A stretch of 64,000 bases of DNA from Gemmobacter denitrificans. Its GTDB lineage: Bacteria; Pseudomonadota; Alphaproteobacteria; Rhodobacterales; Rhodobacteraceae. Shown one piece after another: positions 9,082 through 18,837 of the stretch; within the stretch, counting starts at the first letter, position 1, and each line of letters begins with the position of its first letter. A model generated the notes under the pieces. It had not been told where the DNA came from. It did no database searches and worked only from the letters and a program-made list of their open reading frames with translations. Location: NCBI RefSeq assembly GCF_036964905.1, contig NZ_JBALHR010000006.1:1-64000 (forward strand), in the 5' to 3' direction. Position numbers and translations under genes: made by a program.

Positions 9082-9102
9082 CTCTGTCATCATATGTCAG
9101 AG
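9082..9102. promoter_or_regulatory. Interrupted palindrome, candidate LysR operator
   Basis: The 21-bp site reads CTCTG-N-CAT-NNN-ATG-N-CAGAG, an inverted repeat in the short region between the divergent SDR and LysR genes, 10 bp before the LysR start. LysR proteins commonly bind such dyads to control a divergent target and themselves. The assignment is by position and symmetry only. Confidence 0.4.
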
Positions 9103-9112
9103 AATCCGACCA

Positions 9113-10072
9113 ATGGACCGCATTGATCTCTACCGCATCTTTGTTCGTGTCATCGAAGCCCGAAGCTTCACGCGGGCGGCGGACACCTTGCAGTTGCCAC
9201 GTTCCAGTGTTTCAGCAGCCATTGCAGAGCTCGAAGCCCGGCTGGGCACCCGCCTGTTGCATCGCACAACGAGGACCGTCACTCCCACGGATGAGGGCGA
9301 GATGTTTCTGGAGCGATGTCTGCCCTTCCTTGCGGATTGCGACGAGATGGAGACCATGTTTCGAAGCGGCGCCCGAAGGATGGAAGGGCGCATCCGTGTA
9401 AATGTGCCCGGACGAATCGGGAGACTGATCGTTGCCCCTGCGCTGTCCGAATTTCTTGAACAATGGCCCGGCCTGCAGATCGAACTGGGAGTAACGGATC
9501 GGGCCGTTGATCTGGTCGGTGACGGTGTGGATTGTGCTCTGCGCGTGGGCCCCCTCGCTGACTCGCGGTTACGAGCACGCAAAGTCGGTGACATTCAACA
9601 GATCAATGTCGCGAGTCCAGCTTACCTGGCAAGATACGGTAAGCCCCGGTCCCCTACCGAACTGGATCAGCATTGGCAGGTTGCCTATGCATCGCCTTCA
9701 ACCGGTAGGATCGACGATTGGGAATGGATGGCTGTCGGCAGATTGCACAGCCGACCTGTTCCCTGGAAGGTCAGCACAAACAACGCAGAAGGCTATATCG
9801 CCGCTGCACTTGCCGGACAGGGGCTGATCCAGATCCCGGCTTATGATGTGGCGCTCCATCTGGCTGCCGGTGAGCTGATCGAGGTCATGCCTGAGGCGCG
9901 TCCAGGACCACTGCCAATGCATTTGGTCTTTCCCGCTTCTCCGCGCACCCCTCCCAGAGTGTCGATTTTTGTCGGCTGGCTGGAGGCAATCTTGAAAAGA
10001 AAGCTAATGATAAAAGGACAAAAGACTCAGCAGGACCTTGATGACGGCGCCGCCCAGATCAAGCGGTCTTGA
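9113..10072 (+). CDS. LysR-family transcriptional regulator
   Basis: A 319-residue regulator from ATG 9113. The N-terminal winged helix (MDRIDLYRIFVRVIEARSFT, then the recognition region PRSSVSAAIAELEARLG) is typical of LysR proteins. The C-terminal effector domain shows GRIRVNVPGRIG and CALRVGPL. The sequence belongs to the group that often controls adjacent dehydrogenase genes. The divergent orientation to the SDR and aldehyde dehydrogenase supports local control. The inducer is unknown. Confidence 0.9.
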   Translation: MDRIDLYRIFVRVIEARSFTRAADTLQLPRSSVSAAIAELEARLGTRLLHRTTRTVTPTDEGEMFLERCLPFLADCDEMETMFRSGARRMEGRIRVNVPGRIGRLIVAPALSEFLEQWPGLQIELGVTDRAVDLVGDGVDCALRVGPLADSRLRARKVGDIQQINVASPAYLARYGKPRSPTELDQHWQVAYASPSTGRIDDWEWMAVGRLHSRPVPWKVSTNNAEGYIAAALAGQGLIQIPAYDVALHLAAGELIEVMPEARPGPLPMHLVFPASPRTPPRVSIFVGWLEAILKRKLMIKGQKTQQDLDDGAAQIKRS

Positions 10073-10159
10073 GCTTACAGAATGCGCCGGCAGCGGATGC
10101 GTTGGTTGGCCGAAACGATCATCAAACACTTGGCGTACTATTCTACCCCCATCCCCAGT

Positions 10160-10285
10160 CTACACCACTAGGGTTCCGGTCTTGACCCCTAAGGTTCTCG
10201 CTTCATACGAAGCGACGACCCAGCCGCTATACGTATCCTCAATGGCCTTGACGGCGACTGGCGGCCCTAGGCAGCGGACCGTTCG
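10160..10285 (-). pseudogene. Possible fragment of a Y-family DNA polymerase (UmuC/DinB-like)
   Basis: Within the 316-bp gap before nasA, the minus strand reads PPVAVKAIEDTYSGWVVASY followed by EARTLGVKTGT and a stop at 10160. This resembles the N-terminal palm region of Y-family polymerases (RGRPVAV ... ASYEARxxGVKTGT). Only about 40 codons are left, without start or remaining domains. The rest of the gap (10073-10388) shows nothing else recognisable. Confidence 0.35.
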
Positions 10286-10388
10286 CAGGGTCAGAGAGTC
10301 CACCGCATAGGGGCAAGCACCGATCAGAGTGATCTTGCCAAGGTCTCACCTGCAGCCGAGACGATATACGACAGACGGTCTAGAATTT

Positions 10389-13025
10389 TCATTCTGCTGC
10401 CTCGCGTTGGATGTGGCGATGGAGCAGCGCCGCAAGTTCGGGGCGGCAGGAGCCGCAGTTCGTGCCTGCTCCAAGCACCTCTCCCAAGGCTTGCAAGCTC
10501 AGCGCGTCGCCCTCCGCGATAGAACGCAAGATGGTGTTCAATCCGACATTCATGCAGGCGCAGACCGTAGGCCCGGGATCGGGCTGATCGGCACCGGGCC
10601 GGCCAGCCAGCGCGCCACCTTCTGCGGCCCCCAGCAGGGAGGCAAGATGACCTCGCGCCAGAAGGACCGGGTCACGTGCTACAAAGACGGCACCTTGCAA
10701 CTGGCCCCTTTGGGCGATGGCAAAGCGATGTGTGCCGCGCGCGAGGTCTGTTAGGGTGGTCGTAGGCGGTGCGCCGAACAACTTTGTAGCCCACGCCGCC
10801 CAATCTTCCGGGGCATGGGCCCCGGCGAGTTCCAGTTGCGCTCCACCGTTGACAGAAGCCTTGGCCCAATAGTCGCAAGCGGGCATCAGATCCCGCTGCG
10901 ATATGGCAAAGCCATACCAAGCCGCAGCAAACGGCCTGATTGCAACCGGGGTGGATTTGCTGGCCGGCTGGCCCGAGACGGGGTCTGTTACCGGTGCGAC
11001 CAACGCATCGACGCGACCGGAAGGTGCGGTTTCACCCGTCCAGTGCATCGGCGCGAAGGGCTGGCCGGGAGCCACGGCATCGCTAATCATTACTCGCAGG
11101 ATTGCACGGCCTTGCGGGCTGGTCAGTTCTGCCAGCGTTGCGGGAGCCAGGCCAACACGCGCTGCATCAGCAGGGTGGATTTCGAGATACGGCTCGCCAA
11201 GATGCTGCGACAGACGGGGGGCCATGCCAGTTCGGGTCATCGTATGCCACTGGTCACGGATGCGGCCGGTGTTCAGGCGGAAGGGATGAGCTTGCGTCAC
11301 CTTTGCAGGCAGCCGGGCGGTGACGGGGACCATCCGACCGCGCTCGTCGGGGGTGTGAAACCGCCCGTTGCCAAAGAACCGCCCCCCCTTCTGCGCCGCC
11401 TGTGGCCAGACCACAGGGGCCAACTCCTCATAGTCGGCCCCTCGCAGACCCGAGATGTCGAAGTCGCTGCCAAGCGTACCCGCCACACCTGAAAGTGCGG
11501 CATGTTCGGCGAAAATCTCGGCAGGCGAAGCCCATTCGAAGCCGGAAAACCCCATCCGCCGGGCCACTTGCGCCAATTGCCACCAATCAGGGCGCGCCTG
11601 CCCCGGTGCAGGCAGGAAGGCGCGCTGACGGCTGATCATGCGCTCAGAGTTGGTGACTGTGCCATCCTTCTCTCCCCAGGCTGTGGCGGGCAGCAGGACA
11701 TCGGCCAGACGGGCGGTGTCGGTCAGGGCGAAGGCATCGCTGACCACCACGAAGTCACAGCCCGCAATTGCTCGCGCCACACGATCTGCATCGGGCATGG
11801 AAACGGCGGGGTTGGTGTGCAGGATCCACAGCGCCCTGATCCGGCCGTCCTCGGCCGCGCGGAACATGTCCACGGCCTTTAGCCCCGGCCTGTCGGCCAT
11901 GGTCGGGCAGGCCCAGAACCCTTGGACCGCCGCGCGATGGTCGGGGTTCTCCAGCTCCAGATGGCAGGCCAGCATGTTGGCCAGCCCGCCTACCTCGCGC
12001 CCGCCCATGGCATTGGGCTGGCCGGTGACCGAGAACGGCCCCATGCCCGGACAGCCGATGCGACCGGTAGCTAGGTGGCAATTCAGGATCGCGTTCACCT
12101 TGTCGGTACCACTGTCCGACTGGTTGATGCCTTGGGAATAGACGGTGACAACCTTCTCGGTTCCCGCCCACAGCGTGAGGAATTGATCCAGAACTGCGGG
12201 CGACAGCCCGGTATCGGTCACGTCGCTGATGCGCGCGGTGGCAAGGGCGGCTTCCAGCCCCTGAACATTTTGCAGGAATGCTGTATTCAGATGGCCATTG
12301 TCCGCCAGATGGCTCAAAAGCATGTTGAAGAGATGCGCGTCTGCTCCCGGTGCAAGTGCCAGATGCAGGTCCGCACCTTCGCAGGTTGCAGTGCGGCGTG
12401 GGTCAATAACCACGATCTTCGTGCCGCGGGCCGCCTTTGCCGCCATCAGCCGCTGGTGCAGCACCGGATGGCACCAAGCCAGGTTCGACCCGACCAGCAC
12501 TACCAGATCGGCCAGATCCAGATCTTCATACTGCCCCGGCACCGTATCCGTCCCGAAGGCGCGGCGGTGCCCTGCAACAGATGACGCCATGCACAGACGG
12601 CTGTTGGTGTCGATATTGGCGCTGCCGATGAAGCCCTTCATCAGCTTGTTTGCAACATAGTAATCCTCGGTCAGCAACTGGCCCGAGACATATAGCGCCA
12701 CCGAGTCTGGACCGTGCATCGCAACGGCCTGGGAAAGTCGGGTGGCGATCAGGTCCAGCGCCGCGTCCCATCCGGCTTCTGCCCCGTTGATGCGCGGCGC
12801 GAGCAGGCGCCCATCGGTTGCCAGGGTCTCGCCCAAAGCCGTGCCCTTCACGCACAGGCGCCCACGGTTTGCCGGATGATCCGGGTCTCCGGTGACGGTG
12901 ACGTTGCCCTTGACGTCGGAAGCGACAAGAACACCGCAACCCACCCCGCAATAGGGGCATGTCGTCCGGGTGCCTGACACGCCTTCTTGTCGCGATGTGC
13001 GAAAGATCGCGGGAGATACAGGCAT
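10389..13025 (-). CDS. nasA: Assimilatory nitrate reductase, catalytic subunit
   Basis: An 878-residue Mo-bis-MGD enzyme of the cytoplasm that reduces nitrate to nitrite. The N-terminal [4Fe-4S] site is TCPYCGVGCGV followed by the distal Cys in GRLCVKG. Molybdopterin-binding regions follow (SRLCMASSVAGHRRAFG, QPNAMGGREVGGLAN). The C-terminus carries a BFD-like [2Fe-2S] domain (VCACMNVG ... TNCGSCRPEL), as in many NasA proteins. It is the last gene of the operon, and its start overlaps the nirD stop by one base. Respiratory NarG or NapA is excluded by the absence of signal peptide and by the nirBD context. Confidence 0.95.
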   Translation of the reverse strand: MPVSPAIFRTSRQEGVSGTRTTCPYCGVGCGVLVASDVKGNVTVTGDPDHPANRGRLCVKGTALGETLATDGRLLAPRINGAEAGWDAALDLIATRLSQAVAMHGPDSVALYVSGQLLTEDYYVANKLMKGFIGSANIDTNSRLCMASSVAGHRRAFGTDTVPGQYEDLDLADLVVLVGSNLAWCHPVLHQRLMAAKAARGTKIVVIDPRRTATCEGADLHLALAPGADAHLFNMLLSHLADNGHLNTAFLQNVQGLEAALATARISDVTDTGLSPAVLDQFLTLWAGTEKVVTVYSQGINQSDSGTDKVNAILNCHLATGRIGCPGMGPFSVTGQPNAMGGREVGGLANMLACHLELENPDHRAAVQGFWACPTMADRPGLKAVDMFRAAEDGRIRALWILHTNPAVSMPDADRVARAIAGCDFVVVSDAFALTDTARLADVLLPATAWGEKDGTVTNSERMISRQRAFLPAPGQARPDWWQLAQVARRMGFSGFEWASPAEIFAEHAALSGVAGTLGSDFDISGLRGADYEELAPVVWPQAAQKGGRFFGNGRFHTPDERGRMVPVTARLPAKVTQAHPFRLNTGRIRDQWHTMTRTGMAPRLSQHLGEPYLEIHPADAARVGLAPATLAELTSPQGRAILRVMISDAVAPGQPFAPMHWTGETAPSGRVDALVAPVTDPVSGQPASKSTPVAIRPFAAAWYGFAISQRDLMPACDYWAKASVNGGAQLELAGAHAPEDWAAWATKLFGAPPTTTLTDLARGTHRFAIAQRGQLQGAVFVARDPVLLARGHLASLLGAAEGGALAGRPGADQPDPGPTVCACMNVGLNTILRSIAEGDALSLQALGEVLGAGTNCGSCRPELAALLHRHIQREAAE

Positions 13026-13360
13026 TACGCGGCCGACCGCCGCCGAAGAAATTCAGCGTCCAGCAGCACCCGACCAGCTTCGATCCGCACCGCGAACCGG
13101 CGCACAGCCCCCTCGTCCACCCCGATCGAGAGACCGGTCGTGAGGTCAAACACCATCGCATGCAGGGGGCAGGTCACTGACGTACCATGCACGATCCCTT
13201 CGGACAGCGGGCCACCCTTGTGCGGGCAGCGATCATCGATGGCAAAAATCTGGTCGTCTGCGGTACGGAAAATGGCAACGCAGCCTTGTGGGGTCTTCAC
13301 CACCCGGGCCCCCTGACGGGGAATGTCGTCCAGCGCGGCAATGTCGATGAAGCCGTTCAT
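13025..13360 (-). CDS. nirD: Assimilatory nitrite reductase small subunit (Rieske-like)
   Basis: A 111-residue Rieske-fold protein with both ligand motifs visible, CPHKGGPL and CPLHAMVFDL, so it should bind a [2Fe-2S] cluster; some NirD proteins lack these residues. It partners NirB in NADH-dependent nitrite reduction to ammonium. It overlaps the end of nirB by four bases and the start of nasA by one, indicating tight translational coupling. Confidence 0.93.
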   Translation of the reverse strand: MNGFIDIAALDDIPRQGARVVKTPQGCVAIFRTADDQIFAIDDRCPHKGGPLSEGIVHGTSVTCPLHAMVFDLTTGLSIGVDEGAVRRFAVRIEAGRVLLDAEFLRRRSAA

Positions 13361-15783
13361 TCTGCAGCCCTCAAGGTCAGATCAGCCACCGGGGCCCAGT
13401 CGGCCGGGGTTGTGGCGAGTTCGGCCCATGGGTCGGTCTGATAGATCGACTGACTTACCATGAACCGGTCATACAGCGCCCGCCGTGTCACTGGATCAGC
13501 AACCTGCTCCTGGCACCAGTCAAGCCCAACCTTGGTGACCCATTTGTAAATGCGGTGCAGGTAGCGGGCGTTTTCGCGGTAAAGCTGCGTGAAGGCCGCT
13601 ACCACCTCAAGCACCTCGGCCTCACTCGTGGCTTTGTACAAGAACTCGGTCTCCTTCACGTCCATCCCTGCAGCCCCGGCCACGCTGATTTCATAGCCAC
13701 TGTCCACACAGACGACGCCAATGTCCTTGCACGTCGCTTCGGCGCAGTTGCGCGGGCAGCCGCTGACGCCAAGCTTCACCTTTGCCGGCGTCCACGATCC
13801 CCAGAGAAGCTTCTCCAGCCTGATCCCCAGCCCCGTCGAATCCTGCGTGCCGAAGCGGCAGAATTCTGACCCCACACAGGTCTTCACCGTGCGCAGTCCC
13901 TTGGCATAGGCATGGCCCGAGACCATACCGGCTGCGTTGAGGTCAGACCAGATCGCAGGCAGGTCTTCCTTGCTGACGCCCAGCAGGTCGATCCGCTGGC
14001 CACCCGTCACCTTGACCATGGGCACATTGTACTTTTCCGCCGCATCGGCAATGGCGCGCAACTCGGCCGGGCTGGTCACCCCTCCCCACATGCGCGGGAC
14101 GACCGAATAGGTGCCATCCTTCTGGATGTTGGCATGGTTTCGCTCGTTCACAAAACGCGACTGGCGGTCATCAATGTATTCGGTTGGCCAGTCCGAGATC
14201 AGGTAGTAATTCAGCGCAGGACGGCAGGAGGCACAGCCCCCGACCGTCTTCCATCCCAGCTCCTGCATGACCGCGGGGATGGACTTCAGCTTCATAGACT
14301 TGATCAGCCGCCGCACGTCTTCATGTGTGTGGTCGGTGCATTTGCACATCGGCGGATTCGTATTGGCGGTGAACCCGTCTCCCAACGTCAGCGCCATGAC
14401 CTGCTCAACCAGATTTGTGCAGGTGCCGCAGGATGCACTTGCCTTGGTCGTTGCGCGCACGGCATCCAGTGTCATGGCACCGCCAATGATTGCCTCTATG
14501 ATCCGGCCCTTGCAAACGCCGTTGCAGCCACAAATTTCCGCCTCAGGCGGCAAGGCTGCAACGGCTGCCAAAGGGTTTGCGGATGCCCCCCCCGCAAAGG
14601 CAGGACCGAAGATGAGCGTATCGCGGATATCGGACACATCCTTCTTCTGCCTGATAAGGTCGAAGAACCACGACCCGTCAGCAGTGTCGCCATACATCAC
14701 AGCGCCGATCAGGTGGTCACCTTCCAGGATCAGCCGCTTGTAAACCCCGCGCCCCGGATCGCGGAAGACAATATCCTCGCGTCCCGGGCCTTCGGCGAAG
14801 TCGCCCGCGCTGAACAGATCGACCCCTGTCACCTTCAGCTTGGTCGCCGTCTGCACAGGCTTGAACGCGGCGTCCTGCCCCAGCAGAGTCGCAGCCAGTA
14901 CCTTGGCCTGATCGTAGAGTGGCGCCACAAGCCCGAACAGCTGCTTGTCATGCTCCACGCACTCTCCCAGTGCAAAGATTGCCGGATCTGAGGTGCGCAT
15001 CTGGTCATCTACGGTGATCCCGCGCCCAACCTCGAGATGCGCGTCATTCGCCAGACGCACTTCCGGCCGGATGCCCACGGCCATGCAGACCAGGTCAGCC
15101 GGATAGACCGTGCCGTCTTCCAAAAGCACTGCCTCGACGTGATCCTTGCCAAGAAGTGCCTTGGTCGCGCCCTTGCAATGAATGCGGATGCCACGGCTTT
15201 CGAGGTCCTTCTGCAACAGATACCCCGCCGCCGCGTCCAGCTGACGCTCCATCAGGTGGCCCATCAGGTGGATCACCGTGACCTCGGCCCCTCGTGCCGC
15301 CATGCCAGCAGCCGCCTCCAGCCCCAGAAGGCCACCGCCGATAACCACCGCCTTTGCACCTGGATGACTGGCCGCAATCATTGCGTTGGTATCTTCCAGG
15401 TCGCGATAAGTGCAGACGCCTTTCAGTTCCTTCCCTGGGACCGGGATGATGAACGGGGCCGATCCCGTGGCGATGACCAGCGCGTCATAGGGAACCCCGC
15501 CCTGCGCAGAATACAGCACCCGATTGTCCCGGTCGATCTTGACCGCAGCCTCGCCAAAACGGCAATCGACACCATGGCTTTCGTACCAATCCGCGTCATG
15601 CGTGACGATCTGCTCATAGGTCTTCTCGCCCGAGAGCACCGGCGAAAGCATCAAGCGGTTGTAATTCCCGCGCGGTTCGGCGTTGAACAGCGTGACGTCG
15701 AAATCACCGCCTGCGTCAAAGATGTGCTCCAACATCCGGCCCGAAGCCATGCCCGCGCCGATCACGACAAGTCTCTGTTTCAT
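13357..15783 (-). CDS. nirB: Assimilatory nitrite reductase large subunit (NADH, siroheme)
   Basis: An 808-residue cytoplasmic enzyme that reduces nitrite to ammonium. Domain order: FAD/NAD(P) pyridine-nucleotide oxidoreductase (VVIGAGMASGRMLEHIF at the start, second dinucleotide motif VVIGGGLLGLEAA), BFD-type [2Fe-2S] regions (EICGCNGVCKG ... SCGTCTNLV, then CKCTDHTHED ... GCASCRP), then the nitrite/sulfite reductase half. Siroheme/[4Fe-4S] ligands are CVGSEFC and GCPRNC. Length is normal. It lies 5 bp after the ABC ATPase gene and overlaps nirD. Confidence 0.95.
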   Translation of the reverse strand: MKQRLVVIGAGMASGRMLEHIFDAGGDFDVTLFNAEPRGNYNRLMLSPVLSGEKTYEQIVTHDADWYESHGVDCRFGEAAVKIDRDNRVLYSAQGGVPYDALVIATGSAPFIIPVPGKELKGVCTYRDLEDTNAMIAASHPGAKAVVIGGGLLGLEAAAGMAARGAEVTVIHLMGHLMERQLDAAAGYLLQKDLESRGIRIHCKGATKALLGKDHVEAVLLEDGTVYPADLVCMAVGIRPEVRLANDAHLEVGRGITVDDQMRTSDPAIFALGECVEHDKQLFGLVAPLYDQAKVLAATLLGQDAAFKPVQTATKLKVTGVDLFSAGDFAEGPGREDIVFRDPGRGVYKRLILEGDHLIGAVMYGDTADGSWFFDLIRQKKDVSDIRDTLIFGPAFAGGASANPLAAVAALPPEAEICGCNGVCKGRIIEAIIGGAMTLDAVRATTKASASCGTCTNLVEQVMALTLGDGFTANTNPPMCKCTDHTHEDVRRLIKSMKLKSIPAVMQELGWKTVGGCASCRPALNYYLISDWPTEYIDDRQSRFVNERNHANIQKDGTYSVVPRMWGGVTSPAELRAIADAAEKYNVPMVKVTGGQRIDLLGVSKEDLPAIWSDLNAAGMVSGHAYAKGLRTVKTCVGSEFCRFGTQDSTGLGIRLEKLLWGSWTPAKVKLGVSGCPRNCAEATCKDIGVVCVDSGYEISVAGAAGMDVKETEFLYKATSEAEVLEVVAAFTQLYRENARYLHRIYKWVTKVGLDWCQEQVADPVTRRALYDRFMVSQSIYQTDPWAELATTPADWAPVADLTLRAAE

Positions 15784-15788
15784 ATGGC

Positions 15789-16589
15789 TTACTCCGCCGC
15801 TTCGACAAAGCGGTGACGTTCATAGAGGAACCGCAGAACCGCCTCGCGGGCGCGGACGTAATCGGGGTGGCTGGCCAGCGCGATCCGGTCGCGCGGGCGG
15901 GGAACTGCGACGGGAAGCACCTCACCGATGGAAGCGGCGGGGCCATTCGTCATCATCACGATCCTGTCTGCCAGCAAGACAGCCTCGTCCACGTCATGGG
16001 TAATCATGATCATCGTGTTCTTCAGCCGGGCGTGGATATCCATTACCGCGTCTTGCAGATGCGCGCGCGTCAGAGCATCCAAGGCACCAAACGGCTCATC
16101 CAGAAGCAGGATCTTCGGCTCCATCGCCAGCGCCCGCGCGATGCCCACCCGTTGCCGCATCCCGCCTGAGATTTCACCTGGCCGCTTGTCGGCGGCATGG
16201 GTCATCTGCACGAGGTCCAGGTTCTGCATGATCCAGTCATGCCGCTCTGGCTTGGACTTGGTGCTGCCAAAGACCTTGATCACCGCCAGCTTCACATTGT
16301 CATAGACCGAAAGCCAGGGCAGCAGGCTGTGGTTCTGGAATACAACTGCGCGGTCAGGCCCGGGGGCGTTCACTTCACGCCCCGCCAGCTTGATCGCGCC
16401 AGTCGTAACCTCGGTTAGCCCGGCGATTAGGTTCAGAAGCGTGGATTTGCCGCAACCGGAATGGCCGATGATCGACACGAACTCGCCCTTGTCGATCGTC
16501 AGGCGGATGTCGGCCAGAACCTCGGTCGTCTTCGTCCCCTTCGAGAAGCTTTTGAAAACGCGATCGATCTTGAGATAGCTTTGATCCAT
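15789..16589 (-). CDS. nrtC: Nitrate/nitrite ABC transporter, ATP-binding subunit
   Basis: A 266-residue ABC ATPase with Walker A GHSGCGKST, signature SGGMRQRVGIARAL, and Walker B ILLLDEPFGALD. It energises nitrate/nitrite uptake with NrtB and the periplasmic NrtA. It is the single-domain form, lacking the C-terminal NrtA-like fusion of cyanobacterial NrtC. It lies 6 bp downstream of the permease gene. Naming is fluid (nasD, nrtD). Confidence 0.9.
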   Translation of the reverse strand: MDQSYLKIDRVFKSFSKGTKTTEVLADIRLTIDKGEFVSIIGHSGCGKSTLLNLIAGLTEVTTGAIKLAGREVNAPGPDRAVVFQNHSLLPWLSVYDNVKLAVIKVFGSTKSKPERHDWIMQNLDLVQMTHAADKRPGEISGGMRQRVGIARALAMEPKILLLDEPFGALDALTRAHLQDAVMDIHARLKNTMIMITHDVDEAVLLADRIVMMTNGPAASIGEVLPVAVPRPRDRIALASHPDYVRAREAVLRFLYERHRFVEAAE

Positions 16590-16595
16590 GACCCC

Positions 16596-17480
16596 TTACT
16601 CCGCCGTGCCACGAGAAACGACGCGCCCGATCCAGCCCACCAGCCGATCCAGGATGAACCCAGTCACCCCGATATAGACCAGCGCCACAATAATGTCGGT
16701 CAGACGCGAGGAGTTCCACGCATCCCAGATGAAGAAGCCGATGCCCACACCTCCGGTCAGCATCTCGGCCGCCACGATTGCAAGCCAAGATAGGCCGACA
16801 CCGACGCGAAGGCCGGAAAAAATGTAAGGGGCTGCCGAAGGTATCATGATCTTCCAGAAAAACTCCACCTGGTTCAGCCGCAGAACAGCCGCCACGTTGC
16901 GGTAATCCTGCGGAATGGCCCGCACGCCGGCTGCCGTGTTGATGATGATCGGCCAGATCGCAGTGATGAAGATCACGAAGATCGCCGAGGGTCGACTGTC
17001 CATGAAGGCGGCAAGACTGATCGGCAACCACGCCAGCGGCGGCACCGTGCGCAGCACCTGAAAGATCGGATCGAACCCCCGCATCATCAGCGCCGATTGC
17101 CCCAACACCGCGCCGATCAGCACGCCAACCACCGCCGCAAGGCCAAAGCCATAGGCCACCCGCTCCAGCGAGGTCAGGACACGCCAGCCCAACCCTATGT
17201 CCTGGGACCCATAGACGAAGAACGGGTTGACGATAAGCTCGCGGCTCTGCTCCCAGACATCGGTGGGGGCGGGCAGGCCCGAACCTCCGCCGGAGGAGGC
17301 GACCTGCCAGATCACCAGAAGCACGATCAGCACCACCACAGGTGGGGCAATGCGTTCAGTAAGGACCCTGCCCGGGGTAGCCAGCCGCTGCCGTGGCCGT
17401 GCGGCCACGGGCAGAGATAGGACCTGCCCTGCCGGTGGCGCAGCAGGAACTTCGCGGGGTTTCAGCGCAGTCACAGCCAT
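16596..17480 (-). CDS. nrtB: Nitrate/nitrite ABC transporter, permease
   Basis: A 294-residue inner-membrane permease of the nitrate/taurine type with about six hydrophobic segments. The cytoplasmic coupling loop is visible as AGVRAIPQDYRNVAAVLRLN. The first about 40 residues are soluble and proline-rich, then the first membrane helix (VVLIVLLVIWQVA). It follows nrtA by 11 bp and precedes the ATPase by 6 bp. Confidence 0.92.
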   Translation of the reverse strand: MAVTALKPREVPAAPPAGQVLSLPVAARPRQRLATPGRVLTERIAPPVVVLIVLLVIWQVASSGGGSGLPAPTDVWEQSRELIVNPFFVYGSQDIGLGWRVLTSLERVAYGFGLAAVVGVLIGAVLGQSALMMRGFDPIFQVLRTVPPLAWLPISLAAFMDSRPSAIFVIFITAIWPIIINTAAGVRAIPQDYRNVAAVLRLNQVEFFWKIMIPSAAPYIFSGLRVGVGLSWLAIVAAEMLTGGVGIGFFIWDAWNSSRLTDIIVALVYIGVTGFILDRLVGWIGRVVSRGTAE

Positions 17481-17491
17481 CGCCCCGCCCC

Positions 17492-18781
17492 TTATGCCAT
17501 GGCCTTGATCGACAAGCTGTCGAGATAGGCGTCCGGGTTCGCCGGATCGAAGCTCTTGCCGTCGAAGAAGGTTTCTACACCCCGGCTGTCACCGAACGCA
17601 GAGGTGTCGATGCCCAGACCCGCTGCCGCCAGCAGCCAAAGATCGCTGCGGTTAGTCGCATCAACCGTGGCCTTGGTGTCGAGGTCACCAGGGAAATAGC
17701 CCCAACGTTTGTTTTCGGTGATGAACCAGCTGTCCAGCGACTTCCACGGGAAGGACGTCGCACCATTGCGCCAGAAGGTCATCGCCAGAGTGGGATCCGA
17801 GACCTTCTTGCCGTTGCCATAGTTGAACTCGCCCTTGATCCGGCCGCTGATGTCGTCAACCGGAACATTGTACCACTGACGGCGGCCGATGATCTGGGCC
17901 ATCTCGTCTTTGTTCGCGGCGTCCTCGCACCAGATTTGCGCCTCCATCACCGCCATCATCAGCGCGATGGTCGCATTCGGATTCGCATCGACCCAGTCGG
18001 CCCGCATGCCCAGCACCTTCTCGGGGTGGTTCAGCCACAGCTCGCCCGTTGTCGCAGCCGTATACCCTATCCCCTGGTTGACAAGCTGCTCGTTCCACGG
18101 CTCGCCGACGCAGAAGGCCTCCATATTGCCGACCTTCATGTTGGCTACCATCTGCGGCGGCGGCACAACGATCAGGTCAACGTCCTTGCTCGGGTCGATT
18201 CCTCCCGCCGCAAGCCAGTAGCGAATCCACAGATCATGCGTACCACCCGGGAAGGTCATCGCCACCGGCACTTCCGCCCCCGAAGCCTTTTTGGCAGCAA
18301 ACACATCCTTCAGGGGCGCGCTGTCCAGCCCGACACCCAAGTCGGCATAGGCCTGGGTGACCGACAAGCCCTGGCAGTTCTCGTTCAGCCCCAGAAGCGT
18401 GTACATCGGCAGCGGCTGGTTATTCTGCATCACGCTGCCGGTGGTATAGAGATGTACCTTTGGCCGCAGGATATGGCCACCGTCGATCCCGCCATTGGCT
18501 GCGCCCAAGGCCATATTGTCGCGCGTGGCACCCCAGCTGGCCTGCTTTTCGACCCGCACATCCGGCATCCCGTACTTGGCGTAGAACCCCTTCTCCAGCG
18601 CGATGATCAAGGGAGCGCTGTCGGTCAGGGCGATGTAACCCAGCGTGCAACCAGTCACTTCCGGTACGGAGGTCGCAGCCCAGGCACCGCCTGGCAAGGC
18701 AAGCTTTGCGGCAGTGACGGTAGCGGCAAGGCCAGTGGCGGATTTCATGAAGCTGCGACGCGAGGGTTGAAGAAGGGTCAT
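17492..18781 (-). CDS. nrtA: Nitrate/nitrite-binding periplasmic protein
   Basis: A 429-residue solute-binding protein with a twin-arginine signal (RRSFMKSATGLAATVTAAKL, cut near AWA), so it is exported folded. The body has the NrtA/CmpA fold, with VPEVTGCTLGYIALTDSAPL at the start and EAFCVGEPWNEQLV. It delivers nitrate or nitrite to NrtB. It is the first structural gene after the antitermination leader, so expression of the whole operon should depend on NasT. Confidence 0.93.
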   Translation of the reverse strand: MTLLQPSRRSFMKSATGLAATVTAAKLALPGGAWAATSVPEVTGCTLGYIALTDSAPLIIALEKGFYAKYGMPDVRVEKQASWGATRDNMALGAANGGIDGGHILRPKVHLYTTGSVMQNNQPLPMYTLLGLNENCQGLSVTQAYADLGVGLDSAPLKDVFAAKKASGAEVPVAMTFPGGTHDLWIRYWLAAGGIDPSKDVDLIVVPPPQMVANMKVGNMEAFCVGEPWNEQLVNQGIGYTAATTGELWLNHPEKVLGMRADWVDANPNATIALMMAVMEAQIWCEDAANKDEMAQIIGRRQWYNVPVDDISGRIKGEFNYGNGKKVSDPTLAMTFWRNGATSFPWKSLDSWFITENKRWGYFPGDLDTKATVDATNRSDLWLLAAAGLGIDTSAFGDSRGVETFFDGKSFDPANPDAYLDSLSIKAMA

Positions 18782-18837
18782 CGGGCAAATCCTCTGGCAG
18801 GTGCCCCGAAGCGGGGGCTTGGGCTGGGGTCAAACGC

